From: Methylobacter sp. S3L5C
Lineage (GTDB): Bacteria > Pseudomonadota > Gammaproteobacteria > Methylococcales > Methylomonadaceae
Direction: 5' to 3'
Length of the DNA stretch: 64,000 bases
NCBI RefSeq assembly: GCF_022788635.1
Contig: NZ_CP076024.1
Coordinates: 3,573,503 to 3,637,502 of the forward strand
Part shown: positions 8,263-16,733 of the stretch, piece after piece
How positions within the stretch are numbered: position 1 is the stretch's first letter
How the letters are laid out: the number at the start of each line of letters is the position of its first letter
Made by a program: the position numbers and the translations under genes
The notes under the pieces: generated by a model
Databases searched by the model: none
What the model was told of the DNA's origin: nothing
What the model saw: only the letters and a program-made list of their open reading frames with translations

Positions 8263-9711
8263 TTAATCTTTACACAAACTAGCAGCATAAGCATCGAGGG
8301 CGTTAATAATAGCCATGTTACTATTGCTGTTACTGCGTAATTCTTCCAGTCGTGCCAAATAAGCATCAAGGGTAATACTGGCTCCGGATTGCCTGCCGGT
8401 TAACCGATTCTGGCAAAGTTCATGCCATTTTAACTGCTCATCAGCACTGAGTGTTTCGGGATAATTACGCGCCCTATATCTAAAAAGCATTTCAGGGAGA
8501 CGGGCATCGTTGAAACTCATGGCTGATGTTGCCAACTGCTCTGGAGACATTTCCCTAATGGTTACCATTTTCTGCCGGTCGGCTTCAGAGAAAAAGCCGC
8601 CACTATAGATGGACAAATCGGGGTCGGAATCCTGCTCGGCATAAGTATGACCGCTAAATACAGCAGCCAATTTTTTAACCAAACCTTTAGCCGCTTTAAT
8701 TTTGTCAATATTGCTCAGACATAAAACCCAATCAATCGCCAGTCGCTGTGCATCGTCCGGCTTGATAACAGACACCGGCGCTACAACCGGGCACTTATTA
8801 ATATGCACGGTTTTTAGCGGTATTCTCGTTACCCCTTCGGGCAAGTCATCCGTCGCGGTAAATAGTCGTTGCTGAATGGCTTCTATTGATAAAGTCAGCA
8901 ATGGCTCAGGATCAACCGACAAATCATAAACAATAATTCCATTGTTATTGGTCGGGTGCTTGCAAAGAGGCAAGACAATGGCAAGGCCGTTCTTAACGAT
9001 AGGGTACATACCGGATATATGTACCACCGGATTAAAGCTGCCTAACTGAAGCAACTCCAAAACTTTGGCTTTACCCCTATTATGCAAAAGAAACTGATAC
9101 AATTTTGGCTGGGCTTGACTGACTAATTTAGCGATGCCGATGGTTGCATAAACATCTGACAGCGCATCATGCGCAGCTTCGTGAGCAATGCCATTGGCAA
9201 CCGTTAATTGATCAAGTCGCAAACTGGGTCTGCCGTCATCATTAACCGGCCAATTTATGCCTTCAGGCCGTAACGCTCTTGCAGCTCTAACCACATCAAT
9301 AAGGTCCCAGCGGGAATTGCCATTTTGCCATTCGCGGGCATAGGGATCATAAAAGTTACGATACAGGCAGTTACGGGTAACTTCATCATCAAAACGCAGA
9401 TTGTTATAACCCAGGGTACAGGTATTGGGCTGAACAAGTTGTTGGTGTATCCGGCCAATAAACTCGGCTTCACAAACGCCTTTTTGTTCAGCCAACTGTG
9501 GGGTAATGCCGGTAATCAGACAGGAATCAGGGTTTGGCAGGCAATCTGAGGCCGGTTTACAATAAATAACCAGAGGATCTTCGATAACATTAAAATCAGC
9601 ATCGGTGCGAAGACCGGCAAATTGCACCGCCCGGTCTCGCTGAGGATCAATACCGAAAGTTTCGTAATCGTGCCAATAAAAGGTTTGCGTGTTGGGGTTG
9701 CGTTCAGGCAT
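8263..9711 (-). CDS. sbcB: Exodeoxyribonuclease I
   Basis: The product has 482 residues, near the E. coli ExoI length. The DEDDh exonuclease signature begins with WHDYETFGIDPQRDRAVQFAG (D and E ligands) and continues with TLGYNNLRFDDEVTR and the later HDALSDVYATIGIAKL. Next come the ExoI-specific SH3-like and helical domains (about 200-480). The enzyme degrades single-stranded DNA 3' to 5' in recombination and mismatch repair. It ends next to the MITE-like repeat, and the downstream CBS gene stop codon is 4 bases upstream of its start. Confidence 0.93.
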   Translation of the reverse strand: MPERNPNTQTFYWHDYETFGIDPQRDRAVQFAGLRTDADFNVIEDPLVIYCKPASDCLPNPDSCLITGITPQLAEQKGVCEAEFIGRIHQQLVQPNTCTLGYNNLRFDDEVTRNCLYRNFYDPYAREWQNGNSRWDLIDVVRAARALRPEGINWPVNDDGRPSLRLDQLTVANGIAHEAAHDALSDVYATIGIAKLVSQAQPKLYQFLLHNRGKAKVLELLQLGSFNPVVHISGMYPIVKNGLAIVLPLCKHPTNNNGIIVYDLSVDPEPLLTLSIEAIQQRLFTATDDLPEGVTRIPLKTVHINKCPVVAPVSVIKPDDAQRLAIDWVLCLSNIDKIKAAKGLVKKLAAVFSGHTYAEQDSDPDLSIYSGGFFSEADRQKMVTIREMSPEQLATSAMSFNDARLPEMLFRYRARNYPETLSADEQLKWHELCQNRLTGRQSGASITLDAYLARLEELRSNSNSNMAIINALDAYAASLCKD

Positions 9712-9715
9712 CTTG

Positions 9716-10108
9716 CTAAATGGTCATTAAAGCTCTTAAAACATCGACACGACTGATAACGCCAACAAATTCACCCTCATCAAATACCGGAAAACTTCTG
9801 ACCTGTGACTTCTGAAATTGTTCAGCCAGATCGACAATAGTCGACTTGGCATCAACGCTGATAGTATCTATGGTCATGTAGTCACCTACTTTCCCACTCA
9901 TGCCTTGATTATAAACCGCCTCTAAAAAAACCTTGATACCGTCTTTTTCAGAAAACATACCAATCAAATCACCCTTTAAGTCAACAACCGGAGCACAGGT
10001 GATTTTATGATCCAGCAATTTCTTGATGGCATCTATCACATTTGTATCTTTGGTTAAGGTGACTAATCTTTTAGCCATGTAATCTGCTACCGTAATTTTT
10101 ACCAGCAT
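9716..10108 (-). CDS. Two-CBS-domain protein
   Basis: The 130 residues consist almost entirely of a CBS pair: MVKITVADYMAKRLVTLTKDTNVIDAIKKL... and VGDYMTIDTISVDAKSTIVDLAEQF...GEFVGVISRVDVLRAL. Such Bateman modules bind adenine nucleotides and regulate partner proteins. No catalytic domain is fused. It is probably cotranscribed with sbcB, 4 bases downstream. The partner is unknown. Confidence 0.88.
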   Translation of the reverse strand: MLVKITVADYMAKRLVTLTKDTNVIDAIKKLLDHKITCAPVVDLKGDLIGMFSEKDGIKVFLEAVYNQGMSGKVGDYMTIDTISVDAKSTIVDLAEQFQKSQVRSFPVFDEGEFVGVISRVDVLRALMTI

Positions 10109-10159
10109 AATAAATTCCTCATTAGTATTTTTATTATTATCGGTCTGCTGAAGCGTAAA

Positions 10160-10351
10160 TCAACTTTGCGTTAAACGGGCCTCTGCGTCCATTTTCTTTC
10201 TTTTATCACATTTTTCTACACAAACGCATTCTGCCTTGCTCATACCGCCACCACATGAGCCTTTAATGGCGCGTCTGCCAAAAATAACACCGATTGCCAT
10301 AATGGCAATAACGATTAACATCACTACAAAAGTTACTAAAAAATAAGTCAT
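10160..10351 (-). CDS. nqrM: NqrM-like (Na+)-NQR maturation protein
   Basis: A 63-residue small membrane protein with one N-terminal transmembrane helix (about 3-24), then GVIFGRRAIKGSCGGG and a cysteine cluster CVCVEKC. This matches the DUF539/NqrM family, needed for assembly of the Na+-translocating NADH:quinone reductase, probably by delivering iron to the NqrD/E centre. The nqr operon itself is not in the window. A 5' hairpin (about 10373-10411) precedes the gene. Confidence 0.85.
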   Translation of the reverse strand: MTYFLVTFVVMLIVIAIMAIGVIFGRRAIKGSCGGGMSKAECVCVEKCDKRKKMDAEARLTQS

Positions 10352-11218
10352 GATACTACCTCATAAAATTGGCAAACAGTGATGTCATTTTTACATCAAT
10401 CTTGTTTGCTGTTTTAAACATTAATAGACGCAGGTAAAGAGGTTTTCTCAAAAAAAAACATTTACCGGCATTGGCCCCGGCCTTGTAGCTATTGGGCTGG
10501 CAATTATCGTTTTATTCAAGCTACGGATCTTGATCGTTTAGCGATATCGGACACTTTTTTTAAAAAGAGTCTACAAAAAACCACTTATCATCTTTAATAA
10601 GCTATTGCTAATGGTTTAATTTTACCATCCCGCGTCTATTAATATTCAGTATTTTTCCTGTTATTATTTTTTAGCAGTAACAACAAGCCTGTTTACCGAG
10701 ACTAATAATCATGACAATGACAAAAAATAGCGGTTAAATTTAACTGAAAAGCCAATAGGTTAACGCTGGCAAATCCAATGGGTAAAATACCAAAAGCAAG
10801 CTAACCTCAGTTACCCACAGAAGCTGTGGATAACTCTGTGTATAGCTTGTTATATTTAAGCCTTAAGTGCAGTTTTTATTACAATTTTGTCAAATCGTAT
10901 AAAAATACGACAATCTGTTGGCAATTATAATTATCAATGAGTTACGGCTTGTTATTTGGTAATCTCGCAGTTGTCAACAACTTAAATGAAAGACATCCAA
11001 GCGATTGATTTTTACTGTGCACAAATCACAGCTAAGCATAAAGCAAGGTATTTTAGGCTACCAACAAAAAGTAAACGCAAATGCGCACCAGCCTGTAAAT
11101 AAACCAAGCAAATGCAGCGGCATTAATAAAATTGACGACCACAAATAAAAATCGCCTATCATATTGTCACGCAACGATTACAGCGTCCACTATGATTTAA
11201 TTTATTGATGAGGTTTTC
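10352..11218. other. Long intergenic region with DnaA-box-like cluster
   Basis: The 867 bases contain no convincing ORF. At the nqrM end is an imperfect hairpin built on GCAAACA/TGTTTGC. Near the middle is a cluster of DnaA-box-like sites, annotated separately. The right part should contain the promoter of the GH17-like gene. Confidence 0.45.
10811..10845. promoter_or_regulatory. Cluster of three DnaA-box-like sequences
   Basis: TTACCCACA (10811-10819, one mismatch) faces TGTGGATAA (10825-10833, perfect inverted TTATCCACA). TGTGTATAG (10837-10845, near match) follows. No AT-rich unwinding repeats or dnaA/gid genes are adjacent, so this is not an obvious replication origin. Confidence 0.4.
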
Positions 11219-12208
11219 ATGAAGCATTTGTTATTGTTTGTGTTTTATATCGTGCTGTTAAGCTATGGACATAATGCATCTGCAAGTAAGCAGAATAAAA
11301 ATCCCCAACAAGAGGTATTACAATGTGCCGCGTTCAGTCCTTATGTGGGAAAATTTAATCCCAATTATGGTGCGCATCCTTCCAAAGAATTAATCAATGA
11401 ATTGCTGGATAAATTAGTTAAAGAAACCCCTTTTCGTTGCATTATGACTTATGGTGTTCTAAACGGCCTGGACACTATTTTTACAGCGGCAGAAGCCAAG
11501 CATATTAAAGTCATTGCCATTCTCTGGCTGGATGATGACATTACAGTTAATTCACAATCCATTGCCAAAGGCATTGAAGTTGCCAAAGCTTTCCCGAAAA
11601 CCATCATCAAACTAAGCTGCGGTTCTGAAGTAAGAACCCGTCATGCCTATGCTTTTGATGGTGAAATAACCCGTTGTATCGATGCCTTGCGCAAAGCCGG
11701 TGTAACTCAGCCGATTACTACCATAGATACCTGGTGGGAATGGTGTAATCGGTCATTAGAATGTGGGCAGACCAGTTTTTCAGCCCAGGTTGATTGGATA
11801 GGCATCAATATATTTCCTTGGTGGGAAAACAAGTATTCCGGCATTCATACCTGCATTAGCGCAGAAACAGCCGCTGATTTTCATATTGCACGGCTTAATG
11901 AAGTTCACCGAATCAATCCCGACAAAGAAATTATGGTCACTGAGTTTGGCTGGCCCAATGGTCCGGAAGGCGGCACAGAAATCAATAATAAAACCAAGCA
12001 GCATTGCGGTATAGCCGGCAAGAAAAACCAAACGTTGGTCGTTGAATCGACTTTTAAAAAACTGGCCAAAAAGAAATGGTCCGGCGTGGTATTTGAGGCA
12101 TTTTCAGAAAACTGGAAACCCAGTGAAGAAGGTGATTTTGGCAGTTTTTGGGGAATATGTCTCGGCGAATCTCCTTACACTTGCAACAAGAAATTAACTA
12201 TCCACTAA
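11219..12208 (+). CDS. Secreted GH17-like beta-glucanase/glycosidase
   Basis: A signal peptide (about 1-22, ending near NASA) precedes a TIM-barrel protein of 329 residues. GSEVRTR (Glu about 137) and VTEFGWPNG (Glu about 242) fit the acid/base and nucleophile strands of clan GH-A; the second matches family GH17 well. The likely substrate is a beta-1,3- or mixed beta-glucan, acted on in the periplasm or outside the cell. Eight or more cysteines suggest disulfides. Whether it degrades or remodels the cell's own glucan is not known. Confidence 0.7.
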   Translation: MKHLLLFVFYIVLLSYGHNASASKQNKNPQQEVLQCAAFSPYVGKFNPNYGAHPSKELINELLDKLVKETPFRCIMTYGVLNGLDTIFTAAEAKHIKVIAILWLDDDITVNSQSIAKGIEVAKAFPKTIIKLSCGSEVRTRHAYAFDGEITRCIDALRKAGVTQPITTIDTWWEWCNRSLECGQTSFSAQVDWIGINIFPWWENKYSGIHTCISAETAADFHIARLNEVHRINPDKEIMVTEFGWPNGPEGGTEINNKTKQHCGIAGKKNQTLVVESTFKKLAKKKWSGVVFEAFSENWKPSEEGDFGSFWGICLGESPYTCNKKLTIH

Positions 12209-12504
12209 TGAAACAAGATGATTGTACCAAGATTAACAAAATACCATATTATCATTGCGTATCGTTTGATAGAATACCCGCCTTACGGTCACCAATGAAA
12301 CTTGACTACATTAGCTAAAATTCTATTCGCTTTAGGTTGCCAATCATTTTTTATTAACTTAAAAATTGGTAACCTACTGTAATCATTTTACTTATTTAAT
12401 AAATCCTGAATAACTCAAATCATTAAAACCAAGTATAGCTTAAATTTACCATGCAATAGCAAGTAAATACACAATCCATAAACTACTAGAGGCCCCCTTT
12501 TTAA

Positions 12505-13593
12505 ATGAAAACTGTGAAATCGATACTACTTATTTTGATGCCTGTCTGGTTATTATTGCTACCGGCATCCAGTTATGGACGCCATGCTGCGATAATAATT
12601 GATGCGGATAACGGTAGCGTATTGCACGAAGAAAACGCAACTCACTCATGGTTTCCGGCTTCACTTACCAAACTGATGACACTTTACATGACCTTTGATG
12701 CGTTACAAGCAGGTCAAATTCATCTTTACGATACTTTAACAACATCCAATCATGCCTCACGCCAACCCAATAGCAAACTGGGCTTGAGGCAAGGTGAATC
12801 ATTAACGGTTCAAGAAGCGATATTAGCGCTTATTACCCGCTCTGCCAATGATGCCTCTGTCGTTTTGGCCGAACATATTGGCGGTACTGAAGAAAGCTTT
12901 GCTGTTAAAATGACCACCAAGGCACATAATCTGGGCATGTACGATACCCACTTTATGAATGCAACCGGCCTCCCCCATCAATGGCAAGTCACAACTTCTC
13001 GTGACATGGCGATACTGGCATGGAAGACACAACGAAACTTCCCTAACTATTATCCTTATTTTGCTGCACACAGCTTTAATTTTAAGGGCCGTGAACTACG
13101 CGGAATCAACAAATTTACCGCCAGTTATCCTGGCGCTGAAGGTATGAAAACCGGGTTTACTTGTGGCTCCGGTTACAATCTTATTTCTGCCGCCAGTCAA
13201 AATGGCAAGCATCTGATCGGGGTAATATTAGGTGGAATGACGAGTGCAGAACGTTATCAGTTAATGATCAGCATGATGAATAATGGTTTTGCCAATAAAT
13301 TCCCCCCTTATCCCGCTAAAAATATCACTACCATGGTCAGCAATTCAGCGGGTACACCACCCTATCAACTGGGTTGCGGAAATATAGCACCTACCGCCAT
13401 AGGTTCCAACGATAATAGCAATAAAAAAGCACATATCAATCAGAGTCGACACACAAGCAATCGCAAAAATTTTAAGAAAACCAAGGTTAGCAGTAAAAGT
13501 AAAGTTGTCAGTCACAAAAAAGTTATTATCAAGAGCAAGAAAACTGCCAGTAAAATCAAGCCTAAATCCAGTAAAACCCGCTATCATCGATAG
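12505..13593 (+). CDS. dacA: D-alanyl-D-alanine carboxypeptidase (S11 family, PBP5/6-like)
   Basis: A signal peptide (1-25) is followed by the three penicillin-binding motifs: S53-L-T-K56, S113-A-N115 and K215-T-G. These form the acyl-serine active site that removes the terminal D-Ala from peptidoglycan pentapeptides in the periplasm. After the catalytic domain there is no clear PBP5 beta-domain and amphipathic anchor. Instead, residues ~300-362 form a very lysine/serine-rich tail ending KPKSSKTRYHR, which could bind nucleic acid, wall polymer or membrane phosphate (inference). Symbol by family only. Confidence 0.85.
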   Translation: MKTVKSILLILMPVWLLLLPASSYGRHAAIIIDADNGSVLHEENATHSWFPASLTKLMTLYMTFDALQAGQIHLYDTLTTSNHASRQPNSKLGLRQGESLTVQEAILALITRSANDASVVLAEHIGGTEESFAVKMTTKAHNLGMYDTHFMNATGLPHQWQVTTSRDMAILAWKTQRNFPNYYPYFAAHSFNFKGRELRGINKFTASYPGAEGMKTGFTCGSGYNLISAASQNGKHLIGVILGGMTSAERYQLMISMMNNGFANKFPPYPAKNITTMVSNSAGTPPYQLGCGNIAPTAIGSNDNSNKKAHINQSRHTSNRKNFKKTKVSSKSKVVSHKKVIIKSKKTASKIKPKSSKTRYHR

Positions 13594-13631
13594 CTATTAT
13601 CTAAAACATCATAAGATAATTTGCTGCCAGA

Positions 13632-13672
13632 AAACGTACATCAAATAAAATCAACTTGTTTCATGTACGTTT
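13632..13672. terminator. Inverted repeat between convergent genes
   Basis: The 10-bp perfect arms AAACGTACAT and ATGTACGTTT are separated by 21 bases. The site lies between the convergent dacA-like and membrane-protein genes. T/A richness at the ends could allow bidirectional termination, though the large loop makes this uncertain. Confidence 0.4.
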
Positions 13673-13711
13673 GTAAAGCCTGTAATCATTAGCCTAAAAA
13701 TACTATATCTC

Positions 13712-14218
13712 TTAACTGTTTCGACCTTCCACACAACTTGTTAGAGTAAATCTTATTATCAAAAGCGTCATCATGACAGGATATAACATGAAGTTTTCAG
13801 GAAATGCCAGACAGCCTAAAACAAAAGTCATTACGACCCAAGGCTGAATTAAGCTTTTTTTGGAAAGGGATAGCATAAAACCAAAACTTTCCTCATCAAT
13901 TTTATGCCGCTGGCTAATAAAAAATAATGATACAAAAGCAGCAATCAGTGCAAAATAAAGCGGATAGAAAAAAAATATCGGTGAATCATTGTTAAACAAC
14001 GGCTTCCAATAACCAAACCAAACCAACAAGATACTGCTGGAAAAAATATCGTAACAAATTATGACCGATATTTTTTTAAAAATACTGGTCATAATACTGA
14101 CAATAGCAATCGCTAAACTAATATAAGTCACCAACTGCTCTGCCAGTAGGACTTGTAATGGACTGGCCGTTTCCACCAGAAAACAAAGTCCAAGGCTAAA
14201 AACAATAAAAATCGGCAT
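13712..14218 (-). CDS. Small multi-pass inner-membrane protein
   Basis: The 168-residue product has about five hydrophobic segments (near 1-20, 28-47, 52-70, 82-102 and 125-160) and few charges. I recognise no family; the composition is that of an integral membrane protein. It is convergent with the dacA-like gene and monocistronic. Confidence 0.55.
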   Translation of the reverse strand: MPIFIVFSLGLCFLVETASPLQVLLAEQLVTYISLAIAIVSIMTSIFKKISVIICYDIFSSSILLVWFGYWKPLFNNDSPIFFFYPLYFALIAAFVSLFFISQRHKIDEESFGFMLSLSKKSLIQPWVVMTFVLGCLAFPENFMLYPVMMTLLIIRFTLTSCVEGRNS

Positions 14219-14939
14219 GGCGGTCAGTTAATATCCATAAAAAGTATCATTAAAAATATAGACTGGAAGCTTCCAGACTATGAAGATGTATTAATCGACA
14301 ATAACAACTCAACCCGCCAAAGGCTTACAACAAGTATTATTGTTAATACCCATATACGGTTTAGTGTAGCCATATCAACTATCATAATGTATATCGTGAA
14401 GTCAATTCCAATTAGTTCGTTACCGAACAGACCAAGTTCTGCCTCGTGTGTAGAATCTATGTCCAATGATAGAAAATAGTATTTTGAACCTCTTCATGGC
14501 TAATTTATCAGGAGATTCTCATGATAAATACTTCGGACAGCTTTGATTGTGCTACTTTACCAATAACAAAGCTTGTGGGGAATTAAATCAAACTTATGCA
14601 AAATACAAGGCTGTATTAAATATAAGTAAACTGTCGGCTAACCTATCGTAATGTAAGATAGCTTGCAATTAAGAACTCACTTGTGTTGATGTTATTTATG
14701 CTGATAAATTTTCTATACCTTAGAAAAATAAAAGAAATTGATATAAGCCGTTATTTAGCGTTAAATATGCTCATTTATTTTTCAATAATATTTAATTGAC
14801 GGACCTATAAAGTCGGTAGTGTGACAGGTTATATTAGAGTGTATCCACTAAAAACAAAGAATAAAATGATGAGTGTCTAATACACACATCGGGTAATGCT
14901 ACATAGCAACAATACTAACCATCCAGGAAAAGATTAATC
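14219..14939. other. Intergenic region upstream of mlaA
   Basis: About 720 AT-rich bases. A 62-codon minus-strand frame (14278-14466) and a 21-codon plus-strand frame at 14521-14586 (MINTSDSFDC..., preceded by AGGAGA) are the only candidates, and neither has supporting homology. The promoter of mlaA should be in the right part. Confidence 0.4.
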
Positions 14940-15860
14940 ATGAGTACACAAAAAACCACTATCCATAAACCGCTATTACTGAGTAGCCTGGTCATTTCGG
15001 TTACCTTGGCAGGTTGTGCATCAGCGCCAACGACTGTCGAACCTGAACAAAATGATCCTTGGGTAGGTTGGAACCGGGGTACTCAATCGTTCAATGACAA
15101 TCTCGACAAAGCTATTATAAAACCAATGGCAAAAGGCTATCTATGGATAACCCCAGACTTTGTTGATGAAGGTGTAACCAATTTTTTCAGTAACATTAAC
15201 GATATTGGCGTAACTATCAACGATGTATTGCAATTTAAGATGGCACAAAGTGGCATGGATGCAGGTCGTTTTCTGATTAACACAACAGCAGGCGTTGCCG
15301 GTTTTATTGACGTAGCAACCATGATTGATCTGCCTAAGCATAAAGAAGATTTTGGACAGACCCTAGGTTTCTGGGGAGTTCCATCAGGTAACTATCTGGT
15401 ATTGCCACTCTTTGGTCCAAGTTCACCCAGAGATACGATTGGCCTGGTTGGCGATGCGTTATTTAATCCATTGACTTATGTTTCGATATTTGGCGGTGCT
15501 GCAGCAACTGCAGCAACAGCAGGTTCCAAAGTTCTTGATGTGACCGATAAACGCGCAAATTTGATGACCACGGAAAAAATTCTTGATGAAGGTGCGGTCG
15601 ATCGTTACGACTTTATTAAAAACTCTTATGAACAAAATCGTGATTATCTTATTCATGATGGCAATCCTCCTGAAGATCCTGATTTGTTTGATGAGAACTT
15701 TGAACCCGGAACCAGTGATGGAACCACTGATGGAAAAGGTTCTTCAAACACAGCACCTGCAAATAACAGTGCTAAAGGCAGTAATAAATCAAATGGTTCA
15801 AAATCACCAGCGACTGATAAAAAACCTGGCCACTATTTGGACTTGTCAGAACCCAAATAA
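14940..15860 (+). CDS. mlaA: MlaA/VacJ outer-membrane phospholipid-transport lipoprotein
   Basis: A lipoprotein signal with LAGC lipobox is followed by NDPWVGWNRGTQSFND and DFGQTLGFWGVPSGNYLVLPLFGPSSPRD, hallmarks of MlaA. MlaA forms a ring in the outer membrane that removes misplaced phospholipids from the outer leaflet and passes them to MlaC. The core ends near residue 235. The last ~70 residues are a low-complexity extension rich in D, G, S, N and K, longer than usual. The rest of the mla operon is not nearby. A long hairpin follows the stop codon. Confidence 0.92.
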   Translation: MSTQKTTIHKPLLLSSLVISVTLAGCASAPTTVEPEQNDPWVGWNRGTQSFNDNLDKAIIKPMAKGYLWITPDFVDEGVTNFFSNINDIGVTINDVLQFKMAQSGMDAGRFLINTTAGVAGFIDVATMIDLPKHKEDFGQTLGFWGVPSGNYLVLPLFGPSSPRDTIGLVGDALFNPLTYVSIFGGAAATAATAGSKVLDVTDKRANLMTTEKILDEGAVDRYDFIKNSYEQNRDYLIHDGNPPEDPDLFDENFEPGTSDGTTDGKGSSNTAPANNSAKGSNKSNGSKSPATDKKPGHYLDLSEPK

Positions 15861-15880
15861 ATAGCCGCCGTTGGCAAATA

Positions 15881-15938
15881 AATTACCTTATTCTCGTCAC
15901 TGGTTAGATAATCTGTAACCAGTCGGTTTAAGGTAATT
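15881..15938. terminator. Long nested hairpin after mlaA
   Basis: The outer arms AATTACCTTA and TAAGGTAATT and the inner arms ACTGGTTA and TAACCAGT form a 58-base cruciform 20 bases after the mlaA stop codon. It lacks a T-run. It may protect or terminate the mlaA message, or be a mobile palindrome. Confidence 0.5.
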
Positions 15939-16025
15939 AGCCCTATTACCCTCTCCCTGACCAAATTAACAACCGACAATTTATACGATAACATAGCAAT
16001 ACCCCCTAAAACAAAGGAGTATGAA

Positions 16026-16592
16026 ATGAAATCACAAGAACTGGTTAAAGTATGGGATCTTCCACTTAGAATTTTTCACTGGCTATTGGTTGCCGGATTT
16101 GTTGTTGCTTACCTGACTGAAGATAACTTGTTAACAATTCATGTTTGGGCGGGCTATCTGGTATTTGGTTTACTGGTATTTAGGTTAATCTGGGGATTTA
16201 TAGGCAATGATTATGCCAGATTCTCCAATTTTTTATGTAGCCCCGCTCAGTCAATCGCCTATATCAAAGACCTGATTGCCTTAAATGCTCAACGTTTTCT
16301 TGGCCACAACCCTGCCGGTGCCGCCATGATTATGTTATTACTCGTCAGCCTGCTACTGACATCCATCACAGGATTTGCTGTTTATGGTGCAGATCAGGGG
16401 GCAGGACCATTAGCCGGCATCATAACCTCCAGTAATGAAGATTTATGGGAAGAAACGCATGAATTCTTTGCCAACTTTACGCTATTTTTGGTGCTTGTAC
16501 ATATCGTCGGGGTAATCATTGAAAGTGTTATACACCACGAAAATCTGGCAAAAGCAATGTGGAACGGCCTTAAAAAACCTGAAGAAAAATAA
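16026..16592 (+). CDS. Cytochrome b561-family di-haem membrane protein
   Basis: The 188-residue four-helix membrane protein begins VWDLPLRIFHWLLVAGF, the family signature with an axial histidine. Further histidines lie in LLTIHVWAGYLVFGLLVFRLIWG and near the C-terminus (ETHEFFANFTLFLVLVHIVGVI). Such proteins pass electrons between quinones and periplasmic c-type haem or hydrogenase partners. AAGGAG stands before the ATG. It is followed by a metal-transport ATPase, so a link to a metal-dependent redox enzyme is possible but not shown. Confidence 0.88.
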   Translation: MKSQELVKVWDLPLRIFHWLLVAGFVVAYLTEDNLLTIHVWAGYLVFGLLVFRLIWGFIGNDYARFSNFLCSPAQSIAYIKDLIALNAQRFLGHNPAGAAMIMLLLVSLLLTSITGFAVYGADQGAGPLAGIITSSNEDLWEETHEFFANFTLFLVLVHIVGVIIESVIHHENLAKAMWNGLKKPEEK

Positions 16593-16733
16593 GCCATTCC
16601 AAGCTGTATTATATCGATTTAAACTATTACTGCTTTTTTCACGATCAAGACCATGCAGGCTTTAGCACCGAAAAGCAAATGCGGCAATCACCGTCTTGAG
16701 TATTGACTACGCTAACCCAACAATACCAAAAAC

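Noticed and set aside
10811-10845. Chromosomal replication origin
   Set aside because: No AT-rich unwinding repeats and no origin-linked genes nearby; only three boxes.
14278-14466. 62-codon minus-strand ORF with one hydrophobic stretch
   Set aside because: No ribosome-binding site, no neighbour coupling and no recognised relative; left as intergenic.
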